Source: Liolophura sinensis
Lineage: Eukaryota > Mollusca > Polyplacophora > Chitonida > Chitonidae
Length of the DNA: 64,000 bases
NCBI RefSeq assembly: GCF_032854445.1
Contig: NC_088297.1
Span: forward strand, 18,365,127-18,429,126
Reading direction: 5' to 3'
The notes under the pieces are model-generated. The model was not told the origin of the DNA. It ran no database searches and saw nothing but the letters and a program-made list of their open reading frames with translations. This document shows positions 11,960 to 22,885 of the stretch, one piece after another. Every line of letters begins with the position of its first letter. Position 1 is the first letter of the stretch. The position numbers and the translations under genes are program-made.

Positions 11960-12610
11960 TCACTCAGTATGGGCATCATGTCTAATTTCTTCACTGTGGC
12001 ATCATGACATCAAAGCGGTGTCCTGTCTAGTGTCTTCAATAATGTCTGGTGTCTTCAATAGAATATTATGTGTTATGTCTTTAATGTGTTGTCCTGCCTG
12101 GTGTCTTCACTGGGGCATCATAACTGGTGCTCTGAATATGCCATCAACGCTGGTTTCTTCAATAGGACATCATGCCTGGTGTCTTGAGTGGAATATGTTT
12201 TCCAATGTTTGAAATGGTGTTTTGTGTCTTGCGTCTGTAGTGAGGCATCATGTCTGGGGCGTCTGTCCTGTCTGGTGTCTCCAGTCATACTATAAGGCAT
12301 CAATGTCTGGTGTCTTCAATTGCATATCATGTTTGGTGCATTACGTCTGCTGTCCTGACTGGTGTCTTCAATCATTCAACAGGAAGTCATGTCCAGTGTC
12401 TTAAATGAAACATCATCTCTGGTTTCTTCGATGCGGCTTCATGTCTGGTGTCTGGAATGAGCTTCATGTTTGGTTTCTTGAGTATACTGTCCTGTCTGGT
12501 GTCTTCTATCATACAATGGGGAATCATGTCAAGTGTCTTCAGTGGAACATCATGCCTGGTACATATATCTTGAATAGGGCATATTGTCTGGTATCCAAAT
12601 GAGGCATCCT
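11960..12610. repeat. Diverged minisatellite (CATCATGTCTGGTGTCTTCA type)
   Basis: About 650 bp are built from imperfect units with the core GTCTGGTGTCTTCAAT and a variable (A/G)(G)GCATCAT(G) linker, recurring every 30-45 bp. Open frames on both strands (for example 11874-12212 plus, 12387-12680 minus) are by-products of the repetition. Unit length varies too much for a single clean period. Confidence 0.8.
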
Positions 12611-13116
12611 GTTTTGGTGTGTGAGGGTATTTATACCTATTGTGTGTGGGTAAGCATGACAATTTCCGTATAAATTTCACGTAGATATACGTTTATGTAC
12701 CAGATAAAAGACTAAGTCTTGACCGCATATACACGTAATATGTCTCGTGTGATGAGACGGTATTACGAAACAGGCTCTATGGGTGGTTATCAGAATCTGC
12801 AAAGACAAGTTCCAACTGTAACGATTTTAACTGATGTTTCATTGAACACAAAGAAGTTTGTCTGAACGTCTTAACATAAACAAGTAACCTCAATGACGCA
12901 ATATTTCGAGGTTAACGCCTCAAGGAATTGCTATTGTTCTCAGACAGATTTGTCTTTAACATGAGAGAAACAAAAATGTACGAGTTCCTTACCATGCGGG
13001 CCGCTGGGATACTCAATTTTTGCATTAAAAAATAACACTCTTACAGCAACTCCGGCGTTTACAATACACGCCAGTTTTTAAAACAGCGCTTTAAACACCA
13101 ACTGTCTAACAGCATG

Positions 13117-13458
13117 CGACCGGCCCGGATAGCACAGTTGGTAGAGCGTCCGCTTCGGGACCGGTAGATCCAGGATCAATCCTTGGTCGAGTCACACCTA
13201 AGACTTTAAAAGAGGAAGTTGTAACTTCCTCGCTTGGCGTTCAGCATGAAGGGGATAGTGCAACGACTGGTTGACGACTTACTTGCCTTCGGTAAGTCGT
13301 CTCAGTGATGCAGCACTAAATAAAAGAGCGGTGGAAATCCGTCCTGCAACAAGGAGGCACATTACACGTGCATGCACCCTAATGATTCCTTCGTCGTCAT
13401 ATGACTGAAAAATTGTTGAGTACGACGTTAAACCCCAAGCACTCACTCACTCACTCAC
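13117..13458 (+). mobile_element. Full-length tRNA-derived SINE (SINE1) with 13-bp target duplication
   Basis: This is the best SINE1 copy. The tRNA-like head begins GACCGGCCCGGATAGCACAG and includes an A-box-like TAGCACAGTTGGTAGAGCG and a B-box-like GGATCAATCC, so RNA polymerase III transcription is expected. The body contains GAAGTTGTAACTTCCTCGC, GGGGATAGTGCAACGACTGG and ACTGAAAAATTGTTGAGTAC. It ends in (ACTC)n. The direct repeats TCTAACAGCATGC at 13104-13116 and 13459-13471 are the target-site duplication, so the insertion is fairly young. Confidence 0.92.
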
Positions 13459-13569
13459 TCTAACAGCATGCCAACGGTGCACTCAGGCTTACCCGGAAAA
13501 ACAAGGGGAAAAGACCTGATCCAACTGTAACGGGTTTATTCATCAAAACAGCAAACAACATTTACACCT

Positions 13570-13660
13570 CCGTACTGGAGAGGACCAAGTTGATGGGACT
13601 TATTTCCCCTTTATTGTAAACACCGATTTCATTTAAACCTAATCTGGACCACATTCTTCC
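13570..13660. repeat. Left member of a ~90-bp direct repeat flanking the Ty3/gypsy element
   Basis: CCGTACTGGAGAGGACCAAG, TTATTTCCCCTTTATTGTAA, ACACCGATTTCATTTAAACC and CTGGACCACAT match 18659-18745 in the same orientation at roughly 85-90% identity. The similarity stops sharply at both ends. It may be a surviving LTR block or an unrelated repeat. Confidence 0.6.
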
Positions 13661-13744
13661 TCTGTACATTAAATATTTTCCATAATATTTAAAATCTAAT
13701 CAAGATTGGGAGTTTTATTCAAATATAAGCGTCATGTCCGACAT

Positions 13745-13980
13745 TCATATACCATTCGTAGTCCGTAAAAGGCGTTCCAAGTCGATAATCGGAAGATCCA
13801 TTTCCAAAACAACGTTCAACGCTAGCTCCCAAAGACAAAGGTATGTAAGAAATTGTACAAATAAGAAATAAAGCCGGTAACACACAAGAGAGAAGCGGTC
13901 ATCAGTTTTCAATGATGCCAGGCAGACAGTGGATATTCCAGGCATGAATTCCATATCAAAAAGATGCAAGGATCAGATAC
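13745..13980 (+). repeat. Dispersed repeat family A, copy 2 (diverged)
   Basis: Carries GGCGTTCCAAGTCGATAATC, GAGAGAAGCGGTCATCAGTT and TTCAATGATGCCAG in family A order. The TATA-like segment is lost. Confidence 0.55.
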
Positions 13981-14266
13981 GTCTTTCATAATTGTTCAAC
14001 AACGCAATACTTGAACTCTTCTTACTATGCAGTGGAACAAATCGTTTTAATTCCAGACAATCAAGGTGGCCATCCTGGTGTAGCCCTAATATTGACTTCT
14101 TAGCTATAAGTAACTAATTCTCTGCATCTCCATTGCAATACCTGTTCTTCCACGCCAAAAATCTTATCCTTGGTCTGAATATTGTGAGTAAACATCAACA
14201 TGAAATGTTATACAATATGAAACTTAGAAACTGTCTTATCCTTACATGTTTCGGTAACACCCAGAT

Positions 14267-14479
14267 TTAGTGTTCACTAAACGCCTCACTTCCCATTGCT
14301 CCACCAATTCCACACTTGACTGAGCGTACGATTGGGTTTCCTAAAGTGTCGTATGTGAACTGACGAGGAGGACGTCGAGTTCTCTTGAATGTCACGGCTG
14401 CACTCTCTTCACTGCTGGAGTCATCATTTCCAATTTCTGGGACAGTCGTTCTAGACGCACCTTCACTGCTGTCTGTCAC
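14267..14479 (-). pseudogene. Integrase C-terminal tail of the Ty3/gypsy element
   Basis: An acidic-serine stretch is followed by KRTRRPPRQFTYDTLGNP, a tail motif seen at the end of many animal Ty3/gypsy polyproteins. It ends at a TAA stop 9 nt before the putative 3' LTR. Confidence 0.7.
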
Positions 14480-14866
14480 GAGTCCTCTTTTTATTTAGGC
14501 CTCAGGGTTCGTGGCACATCATATTCTGAAAGAGGGCATGGGTGATCCGCAGAATAACCCAATCATCCTCTATTTCACTATCATCGGTTACTGGAGGAGA
14601 TTAAGGTGTCTTTGTTCGTCTACGAATTTTTTTCGGCGGTATAGAAATCTCGAGAGGCAAATGACTACGCGGAAGAAGCATATTGCTGTGCAAAACCCTC
14701 GCTCGACCATTTCCCCTATCCGGTTTTAGTCAGTAGACGGGACTGTCCGGAGCCATCTGTTTGATGATCGTGTGAACTTCTGGTTCCCAGTGAGACCTCA
14801 TCTTGCCCGGTCCTCCACGTTCACCTCAGTTCCTCACAAGTACTCTACTACCAGGGAGCCATGTAC

Positions 14867-15691
14867 TCATATCCTCTTGTCGTAATGTCGTTTCTGCTGG
14901 AGAGACTTCTTGTTAACTTGACGTTCCGCCCAATCATAACTTTGCTGCATACGTCGTTTCCAGTCCTTGGCATATCCACTGTGATTACCTATGCCTTCGT
15001 TCTCGTCCAGGCCAAACAACAAATCCACAGGGAGTCGTGGATGACGCGTAAACAGCAGATAGTACGGGGAGAAGCCTGTACTCTCGTGGACTGTACAGCT
15101 GTATGGATGAATGACATTACTCACATGATCACTCCAGCTGGCCTTTTCTTCAGCAGACAGCGTCTTCAGGGTGAAGCATACTTAAAAAGGTTCTATTCGT
15201 CCGCTCCACTTAACCATTGCCTTGTGGATGGTATGATGAGGTCCAGTTATGACTAATTCCGCAGTAGCGCTTAATGCTCTTGAACATCCGGTTTTCGAAT
15301 TCACGACCCTGGTCATGATGCAACCGACTTGGAAACCCAAAACGAGGAATGAAATCTTCCTTACATCTGTCTCGGAACTTTTTTGTGTAAGTGGGGTAAG
15401 CCTGGGCGTACCGGGCGAAATGATCAACGATCACCAAAGTGTACTCATATCCTCGACTCCGTTCGTCCAAGAAGTCCATTGGCATCAACTGAAATGGTGC
15501 GGTGGTGTGAATCGGCTGAAGTGCAGCTCTCTGTGGTCTTGGTTGAGGTCTGTCCTTAAGCACGCACATACTTCCGTTACAAAGTGATGGATGTCCTTTT
15601 GCAATTTAGGCCAAAAGAATCGCTTGGGTACTAGATTAAGAACACCCTCGGATCCTAAATGTCCCATGTCATTGTGCAGTCTCTTCAACAC
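14867..15691 (-). pseudogene. Integrase (zinc-binding and catalytic core) of the Ty3/gypsy element
   Basis: 15691-15485 has the N-terminal zinc module HNDMGHLGSEGVLN with a C-x-C pair instead of the usual CxxC. 15569-15210 has the core: a first Asp in MDFL, VIVDHFARYAQAYP, a second Asp in FPSRLHHDQGREFEN, and YHPQGNG just before where the catalytic Glu is expected. After a break, 15124-14867 gives STGFSPYYLLFTRHPRLPVD, the conserved post-core segment. It would insert the DNA copy into the genome but is disrupted by at least two frame changes. Confidence 0.9.
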
Positions 15692-16059
15692 CCTACATCT
15701 ACATGTCTCTGGCAGCAGAACTTAACACCTTAATTCACCACCAGCTAATGTCGCTGGTCTTACAAATACACCATGTTGATTCTCTTCGAGACGTTTCCAC
15801 TCCAAAAGTCACATTGTTCTTAACTGGGGGAATTGAGCTCTCTCATTCTTTCTAGAAATGTGGCCTTGACTTTTCAATGACAAGACAGTTTGAAAATGAG
15901 GGTCTTTCTCTTGCGAAGTCCTTATTTCCAACGGGTCGATTTGTTTCAATGTCGAGGTGATTCTTGCATCCTTTTCCTCTGACTCAATCGCTGTCTTGTA
16001 CTGTCCAACTTGGCCGACGTTAAAATATACGTGAGGGGGTTTTTGTCTGTCATAACTGT

Positions 16060-16300
16060 GAAGTGGGGACAGTAATACAAGTAATCTTTAAAGCGCCCAG
16101 TCACAGCCCACTTCAAGGCCAGGAATTGTAGTTTATCAGAATGTAAGTGCTACTTTTTCTCAGCAGGAGTGAGAGTTCTGGACCCATAACCTATGACATG
16201 AAACTTTCCGTTCTTTCCCTCCTGGTACAAGACGGCTCCCAACCCCTCTTGTGAAGCATCCGTATGCGCCACGAACGGTTTTTCACAGTGTGGATACCCT
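16060..16300 (-). pseudogene. RNase H domain of the Ty3/gypsy element
   Basis: Minus-strand translation gives FVAHTDASQEGLGAVLYQ (first catalytic Asp in TDAS), then GYGSRTLTPAEK, the usual Ty3/gypsy RNase H order. An in-frame stop occurs at about 16150, right where the YS.. .E catalytic glutamate helix should begin. Translation continues afterwards with LQFLALKWAVTGRFKDYL. Confidence 0.8.
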
Positions 16301-16444
16301 AAGACTTGTCCTTCAAACAACACATCTACATGTTCGTTGAAACATCGTTGGTGATCCCCGGTCCACTGTACAGCTTGACTGGCTGAAGCCTAGCCACACT
16401 TACTTCCCTTTTTCTGTTTTGATTTCTGTTCAGAGTGCGTATTG

Positions 16445-17122
16445 TCAATCTTCATAAGGTTCTACAAGGGTTGAGCTTTCTACGAGAATTTTGGAACATA
16501 GCGATACTGGAACATAGTATCCTAGAAATCCCATAAAACGCTTCACGTCACCCACACATGCTGGGACTTGTTCCTTGAGAGTTCTCATTGCCTCATATTC
16601 CTTGGAATCCATTTGGTAACCGTGTTCTGATACAATATGTTCCAAATATCGCACATCTCGTCTCAGAATCTCACACTTGGTACCTTTCAGCTTCGCACCG
16701 GCTGACCAGAAACGCTTAAACACAGTCTGTAAATGTTCAAGATGCTGTTCGAATGTCTTGCTGTACACAATAACATCGCCGAGGTATGGTAAACACAGTT
16801 CGTCCCTTATGCCTTCCAAAATACTGTCCATACAGCGCTGGAACGCTCCCGGGACTCCCGTCGAACCGAAAGAGATCCTCTTCCTTTGGTAAACCCCCCG
16901 TGGTGTTACAAAGGCTGTATAGCTACGTCACTCTCCCCTCACAAAGCCCTGGCGGTAGGCTTTTCCATGATCCAACAATGAGAACCAGGCGTTTCTGCTT
17001 AAACTATCAATGGCGTCTTGTATGCGTGGAATGGGTGGCCTATCCTGATGAATGTTCTGATTAAGTAAGCGGTAATTAATGCATAGCCTCAGGGTCCCAT
17101 CCTTCTTCCGAACGGCTACCAT
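16445..17122 (-). pseudogene. Reverse transcriptase of the Ty3/gypsy element, active site altered
   Basis: Two open pieces. 17122-16928 holds VRKKDGTLRLCINYRLLN and LLDHGKAYRQG, the fingers and first-aspartate motifs. 16831-16445 holds the palm and thumb: FQRCMDSILEGIRDE (just upstream), LPYLGDVIVYSKTFEQHLEH and KRFMGFLGYY. The conserved Y(L/V)DD box reads YLGD, so one of the two metal-binding aspartates is lost. A frame break near 16900 separates the pieces. Confidence 0.9.
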
Positions 17123-17747
17123 CGGTGAGGAGTAAGCAGATCCACCCTCTTCGTGGATTTACACAATTTATTCCGAGATTTCTCTGCACCAATGTGACCG
17201 GCACAATACACACCTGTGATCCAGTGTCCCATAAGACACTACATTCAATAAAGACCATATTGCCGTCTCCTGGGTTGTGTGAATTACTGTACAACGTGTT
17301 GAGCGGCTGCTTGAGAAGGACTGACACTAGATTTGAGTTCCCTAATTTCTGACATAATCTCCTGTAACACTGATGCGGGTTGTTCGCCTGACTTAGTAGC
17401 AGCATTTGTGTTTGTTTTCCTGCTTTCTGGCTGACATTTTTCCCACGTCCTGTCTCGGCTAACACGGACACGGATAGCTCACGCGGGATTTCTTCATCGC
17501 TTAGGTCAGATGCAAGGACGGCCTTCAGGTTTTGTGCCAGGACGGTTTCATGCATCCCGGTATATATTGCTCGAACAGCCATACGTTTCAACAAATTTGT
17601 GTCATAGGTCAGTTCGGAGTCGTCGCCCTTGCATACAAGCATCACTTTCTGTAGCAAATCTAGTAACCGTAGAATAAAGTCTAGAGGGATTCCCTGGCTG
17701 CTGACTGTCACTCGTTGACCGGCTGACTGGCAGACTGTTCTTGGCAA
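17076..17747 (-). pseudogene. gag C-terminus and aspartic protease of the Ty3/gypsy element
   Basis: A 223-codon open piece. Near residue 174 (about 17217-17228) is WDTGSQVCIV, the active-site motif of retroelement aspartic proteases (DTG plus following hydrophobic run). It would process the polyprotein. The frame is lost before the RT domain, and the last 40 residues contain a TDGS-like stretch that is probably out of register. The N-terminal two-thirds has no recognised domain. Confidence 0.7.
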
Positions 17748-18218
17748 TACGCTCTCAGTGTCTCCTTAAGCAAAGGCAAGCTTATATCCTGTTTACTCTC
17801 TAAGTAACTTCTTAGTGGCTGGCCTGGCTGTACTGCTCTGATAATTGCCTCAGTGATTTCTCGGTCCGTGCAATCCCTGGTTTTCCCACCTTCTATCTGT
17901 CGGCACAGATTTATAAATGTTATGCCCACAGGTCCACATATCTGGCCACTGATCACTGCGGACAGAAACTTGTTTCTGTTTGTTTGCACCTTTTTGTTTA
18001 ACAGCGTACATGACTGATGTCAAATGGGGAAGGGCTTCTGGGCTGCTGACATTCTGGTTAGTTGTATCCTCTAAGGCTTTTAGTGATGTCATTTTTGTTT
18101 TTACAGTACCCTTGAATGAAATTTTCAATTCTTCTACCAATTGCTGAAGTTGGTTGTCGTCAAGATTGTACAGTACTGCCTTGATCTCCACTTCCATCTT
18201 CTCAACAGCCTCACCCAT
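17700..18218 (-). pseudogene. gag-like region of the Ty3/gypsy element
   Basis: The 5' part of the element starts MGEAVEKMEVEIKAVLYNLD and has an acidic, helical N-terminus (about residues 1-50). The frame shifts near 17990 into a segment with repeated aromatic/leucine patterns (FINLCRQIEG, LRSYLESKQD). No zinc knuckle of CCHC type was found. Identification as gag rests mainly on position upstream of the protease. Confidence 0.6.
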
Positions 18219-18507
18219 CCTGGCCAGCTACAGTTGCTTACATTCATATATAAATTGATATCAAATGGCAACATTCTAAAGAATGAAAGATAACACTATA
18301 AAACTGTTCTACTGGACAATGTATATTATTTATCACCTTCAACAGAATAAGGTGTTAAATAAAAAGAATTCCTATTTATATTGAAGTTACATACAAAAAC
18401 AAAGTGAACAAATCATTATGTACAAGTTTCATGGTGAACACAGTTCACGTTCATGGTGAAAGTATACAGTTGGCCTGTACAATTTAAAACAATGAGACAA
18501 CAGGACC

Positions 18508-18755
18508 TGTTATATAGTGACCGAATTTGAATATAATACAGTGTTACATGAGTGAACAAATTTTATCATGTTGAGGTTCATTTGCACAAGCTAATTAACA
18601 TTTTTTCAACACTGTGTTCCCAGGCGAGTGATAGGTTGAATCCTCCAATAGGCTGGGTCCGTACTGGAGAGCACCAAGTTGTTGCGAGTTATTTCCCCTT
18701 TATCGTAAACACCGTTTTGATTTAAACCCAGCCTGGACCACATATACATTATCCT
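18508..18755 (+). repeat. LTR-like fragment related to the 38131 LTR
   Basis: AACAGGACCTGTTATATAG here resembles AACAGGCCCTGTTATATATG at 38123. Further on, GTTGAATCC..CC and TGG(G)TCCGTA match GTTGAATCCACCTGGACCGTA at 38232. The distal part (18659-18745) is the right member of the direct repeat shared with 13570. The plus orientation disagrees with its being the 5' LTR of the minus-strand element, so it may be a separate fragment. Confidence 0.4.
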
Positions 18756-18961
18756 TTAGAGACAGGATATATACATGTATATATATGACGTCAGAGAGTA
18801 CATATATATCCTGCTCAAATATATATCAGGGATTTACATGTATCCATGATTTACATGTATCCATGTTACTGGGAAGTTAGTTCATTTATCTGCCTCGCGA
18901 GGGTACGGGTTCAAACCCAAGTGTGGTCTAGGAGATATTAAGTTTGTAAAAATGTAGCCTG

Positions 18962-18983
18962 TTTTTTTTTTTTTTTTTTTTTT
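18962..18983. repeat. Poly(T) tract
   Basis: A run of 21-22 T residues follows GTAGCCTG. It could be the reverse complement of a retrotransposon poly(A) tail, but no element body is recognisable next to it. Confidence 0.6.
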
Positions 18984-19479
18984 GACATCATAACTTGTGA
19001 ATTCAATGAAAAAATAGCTTGTTTGAAGCTGACCTAGATCAGCATCACCCTTTCCTCAGAATTATTTGCGATTTTCCTTTCTTCAGAAGTAAAAAAAGGT
19101 GGGCTCCTTAATGGGAGAAGGTGATGGCGATACACCCTCTTTGTATTGCCCTGAGGATACGATTTTGATCAACTGTGGATGTAGTGCTCGGATCAGAGAA
19201 TGTCAAGGGGCCGTATCGAGTAAATGCACTGTTTTTAAAGAGATGGATTCCCCGGTTCACATTCAGGTAAAATTACCTTCCTATCAGTCATTTCTTTTTG
19301 GGTTGAACCCGAATTTTGAGATTCTAATGAGTTTTCAAAAGTTTTGTGAAGACTTAATGTGGACTGCCGCAAATTAAAGCCGATAACTGACGAGATTTTT
19401 ACATTAGTTGCACCGTTCAGCTGATTCATCCACCCCCCCCCAGCAATTTTTTTAATTCTAATTTCTCCACTAGTAATTT

Positions 19480-19481
19480 AA

Positions 19482-19538
<57 letters not shown>

Positions 19539-19852
19539 GCACACATACCCATCACCGCCCCTCTTCCTCACACACCCCCACACACCCATCACCGCCCCTC
19601 TTCTTCACACACGCGCGCACGCACACAGGCACACATACCCATCACCGCCCCTCTTCCTCAAACACCCCCACACACCCATCACCGCCCCTCTTCTTCACAC
19701 ACGCGCGCACGCACACAGGCACACATACCCATCACCGCCCCTCTTCCTCACACACCCCCACACACCCATCACCGCCCCTCTTCTTCACACACGCGCGCAC
19801 GCACACAGGCACACATACCCATCACCGCCCCTCTTCCTCACACTTGCACTGG
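19480..19852. repeat. (AC)n microsatellite plus 90-bp tandem array
   Basis: An AC run (about 19482-19530) leads into 90-bp units, each starting GCACACAGGCACACATACCC at 19531, 19621, 19711 and 19801. Each unit has an internal half-repeat CCATCACCGCCCCTCTTC followed by CTCAC or TTCAC. Units are almost identical (one C/A change near 19650), implying very recent expansion. Confidence 0.95.
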
Positions 19853-19919
19853 TTGTGTTCATTATTTGCGGAATTTAATCACTTTACTGATACGGTTAAA
19901 TTAAAATCCAGTTCTGTTC

Positions 19920-20207
19920 TTGTTATTGAATGTTAAATATAACGACAGTACAACATTCTCAGTAAGTTTACGTCAGTGCTGTCTAATGAATTGGCATCAT
20001 CATAACATCAGCAGTTTTTATTCGCTTTATGTAATTCTCTTTACGCCATTGTGCTAGGAGCGTGGAATTTATACTTAGAATAACTGAGGTAAATTGATAC
20101 ATATAATAAGAGGCGGCATTTCATAGGTCACGTGTAACCTTTTGCCTAATATTCCACTGCCGTCGCTGCTCTGGTTTTGCTCTCAACACCGTACGTCATT
20201 GATTATA
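19920..20207 (+). repeat. Dispersed repeat family B, copy 4
   Basis: Matches family B from AACATTCTCAGTAAG and CTTTATGTAATTCTCTTTA through AACTGAGGTAAATTGA, GGCGGCATTTCATAGGTCAC and GCCGTCGCTGCTCTGGTTTT. A short ATACATATAATA insertion follows TTGA. Confidence 0.7.
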
Positions 20208-20249
20208 CTGAAGCTTGTGTCCGAAAGTTGCACTAGCCTTTATGTTTTT

Positions 20250-20417
20250 CCCTTCCTATCGTCACAGTATTGTGAAGTCGCCATAAAAGTGAAATAATCC
20301 TCAGAGCGGCGTGAAGCACAAAAGCAGATTTTATTCCTGAAGACATTGTATATTAGTTATAGATTGATAACTTCCTTTTTTGTCTGGATCAGACTATATA
20401 TAGATTACACGAAATTT
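20250..20417. repeat. Left arm of a 165-bp inverted repeat
   Basis: CGTCACAGTATTGTGAAGTC through GGCGTGAAGCACAAAAGCAG, TTTTATTCCTGAAGACAT and ATTAGTTATAGATT is the reverse complement of 23204-23372 at roughly 90% identity. Similarity fades at ATTACACGAAATTT. Confidence 0.9.
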
Positions 20418-20504
20418 AGAGATCATTTCTTGCCCTTTGTGTACATGAAAATATAATGGCGATTATACTGTCAGAGTCCTTACAATGTAATTAAATTCAT
20501 CGCC

Positions 20505-20580
20505 TGTCCGGATAACATGGTGGGCTAAAGGAAGGAGTTTTAAGCTGTCAATGTACATGGGTTCGAAACCACTTACTGTC
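20505..20580 (+). other. tRNA-like sequence with B-box, possible SINE head
   Basis: GTCCGGATAACATGGTGGGC followed about 40 nt later by GGGTTCGAAACC, a near-perfect polymerase III B box. No cloverleaf with paired acceptor arms can be drawn confidently, so it is not called as a tRNA gene. Confidence 0.3.
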
Positions 20581-21976
20581 TGTTTCACTGTTCATACACA
20601 TAATAAATTGACTTCCCTCAGGGGATGTATGGCACTTTAACCACTTTAATTGCCAGCTGTACATTCTTTAGAAATAATTTAATGGCGGGACATCACAGCT
20701 ATCGTCTAACTGATAGATGAATGGACAGAAGTCCGTACAAACAGTGGTGCACAGTTTATAGATTATTGGTTATTTGTATTGGTTATCACATTTATTTGTT
20801 ACCCCCGCGTCTGAAGGCAACAAACATTTACCAGAGGTATGTCTGTTCACAGTAAATAGTCCCCTCCGTGCGTTAATCTCACTATTTCAGGGCAATCAAG
20901 AAAACACGACTGCATTGGTACAGAAGACAATATACTTCCTGTCAAATTTTAAAGTATTTTGCAAACAAACTGAGTCTTTATTTTTAAGTTAGAGGAAATA
21001 TAAGAAAATTTTTATTCTGAATGTGAACATTAATAGTGGACAAATCTAATCGCGGAAGGTTTCTATACATGAAGTACCCTGAAAATCAACCGTTTTTAGA
21101 GAGGCGATTTTCTGTGACCTGACATCTAAACAGCGACTTTAATCATGATTCGAGATACTCGGGTACATTGGACAAAAAACCCGAAACAAACTGAAACCAG
21201 TTTCTCTCCAAGAAGGACAAAATACTCCTGACAGCATTAATTTTATTGTTAAATTTAAGTTTAAATTTAATGTGACATTATTGGTATTGAGCTTAGTAAC
21301 TTACAAATTTTGTAGCACGGGATTATTAAGTTTCCGTTAAAACCATTACAGGAAACATTTTGCAGAAAAATCCAGAATTTTTTTAAGTGGCTCGCCTAAA
21401 TCCAAAAACCAAGGTACATCTGACTGTTAGCTAAACGCCCCAGACCTATAGTTTCCGAAAAATAAATAAATTGAAAGCGAAATAAATTTACTAAACCAAA
21501 TAAGATCTTCCTTTCTATTAACCAGGTATTCTGAATTGTTTGTAATTTGCAACGATCTGCACGGTAGAACTAACGTGACATGGCAGGCTACATAATTACA
21601 GCACAGTACAGTGTCTGCTATTTGATGTTTGCTCAAATTCACTACATTGGGAGGCAACCCTGTCAAAAAGTCAACTTTGGGCCATGATTTTAAATATTAC
21701 AAACTGGGATGGTCGAAGTTACGCTGAAGTATACATATGTGGAATGAGTCAGTGGTATGGCTGCTTTCGTTAAATAATCGAGCTTTCCTGCCTTATCTGT
21801 CCTTTCACAGGCAGTAGCGACTTGTTTGCCTAGTTGTACCGGGAAGTTTACCATAGAACAAGCCCCTCCTTCCGGAAGTACTAATGGCTTCCCAACAGCC
21901 ACGTGTTTGACGAACTCTGAGATTGCCGGATTTTGAATTTACTCACCGTAAGTATAAACAATATGTTCCTCATTGA

Positions 21977-22100
21977 TTTATTTATTTCATTTATTTGAAT
22001 GGTGTTTTACGCCGTACTCAAGAATATTTCACTTATATGACGGGGGCCCGGGAAACCCACGACCATCCGCAGGTCGCTGGAAGGCCTGTGAGGTGTTTCC
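21977..22100 (-). mobile_element. SINE2 fragment (3' half)
   Basis: A TTATTTATTT tail, then GTGTTTTACGCCGTACTCAA, GAATATTTCACTTATATGAC and ACCCACGACCATCCGCAGGT match SINE2. The tRNA-like head is absent, as expected of a 5'-truncated copy. Confidence 0.8.
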
Positions 22101-22489
22101 CGTTGATTTTAGGTCATCTGAACATTTAAAACAAACCTTACTTACTAAGAGTTGTTTCCAATTTTGGCCAGAAAAGAGGACTCATTGCTTGTATTTAATT
22201 CTGTCTACACTTGTGTTAAGTTTGGTTGAAGTTGTTAACACACATAACTGTTCTACTGATAAAAGCTTAAGGTCAGTTATATCGGCGAGGCCATAAGAAT
22301 CTGAGCGGCTCTTCCCGCCGTTCTAAATTGCACAAGATAAGCACTTGAGACAATCTGCCATTACCAAACTACCCTCGGAAGTCGTTATAAATGAAGTGAT
22401 AAAATGTTAAAACACCCACAGCACACTCCATTTGTTTTTGTCTTAAGCGGGCAGTTAGTATTATTGTTGGGGAAAGAACAATTGTGAAA

Positions 22490-22885
22490 GCATGCGTCGA
22501 AAGAGACATTGGTATACAGGGCGTCAACAAATAAGGATGTGCCAGGTCAAGAATCGCAATACCAACTGCCGAAACGAAACACAAACCACTAAGGAGCTAA
22601 GAAAGTATATAAAGTACGAACATAGGACGGAATCATGCAAATAGAGGCAGTTGTCAGTGACGTTGGAAAGACTCAAGGTATATTCTAGGCGACATTTGAA
22701 ATCAGTATTCAAATCGTGTACCATGCTAGAATATCAGTTGTCGATAACAAAATATGTATTTCAGTTGATAGCAACTGTTCATATATCCAACATGATGATG
22801 TTATTCAACACGATGAATATATCACCCTGGTATAGGCAAAATTGGACACAGCCATGAAGCAGAGCGCCAGAGAGTTTGGGCACTC
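22490..22885 (+). repeat. Dispersed repeat family A, copy 3 (with TATA-like box)
   Basis: A long copy: CATGCGTCGAAAGAGACATT, GTGCCAGGTCAAGAATCGCA, AGTATATAAAGTACGAACAT, AGGACGGAATCATGC, TACCATGCTAGAATATCAGT, GCAACTGTTCATATATCCAA, CAACACGATGAATATATC and GGACACAGCCATGAAGCAGA. It lies inside the 20250-23372 inverted repeat. Confidence 0.8.

Larger units (their letters stand above)
13526..14259 (-). repeat. Candidate 3' LTR of the minus-strand Ty3/gypsy element
   Basis: On the minus strand, TGTTACCG starts 9 nt after the stop codon of the last integrase-region frame, and the segment ends CCCGTTACA at 13526. That gives TG..CA ends with a short inverted repeat, about 734 bp. A degenerate family A copy sits inside at about 13745-13960. 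A matching 5' LTR at the other end could not be found intact, so boundaries are inferred. Confidence 0.4.
14267..18218 (-). mobile_element. Decayed Ty3/gypsy LTR retrotransposon, coding region
   Basis: On the minus strand the order gag-like, protease, reverse transcriptase, RNase H, integrase is recognisable over 4 kb. This order is diagnostic of Ty3/gypsy (Metaviridae) rather than copia elements. The reading frame is broken repeatedly by stops and shifts: separate open pieces lie at 18218-17850, 17989-17708, 17747-17076, 17122-16928, 16831-16445, 15691-15485, 15569-15210, 15124-14867 and 14479-14267. Catalytic residues are damaged as well (see parts). The element is therefore inactive. No chromodomain is evident, and the clade within Ty3/gypsy cannot be fixed by eye. 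Confidence 0.92.

Noticed and set aside
11874-12680. Cysteine/tryptophan-rich frames on both strands (112, 97 and 65 codons)
   Set aside because: They are by-products of the minisatellite; the peptides follow the DNA repeat and have no independent support.
13121-13200. A genuine tRNA gene in the SINE1 head
   Set aside because: A and B boxes are present but the acceptor and anticodon arms do not pair; it is continuous with the SINE body and flanked by target duplications.
14861-15587. Plus-strand frames of 131 and 112 codons
   Set aside because: They are antisense shadows of the Ty3/gypsy integrase on the minus strand.
18895-18945. B-box-like GGGTTCAAACCC as an RNA polymerase III gene
   Set aside because: No A box at a proper distance and no cloverleaf; a lone 12-nt match is not enough.
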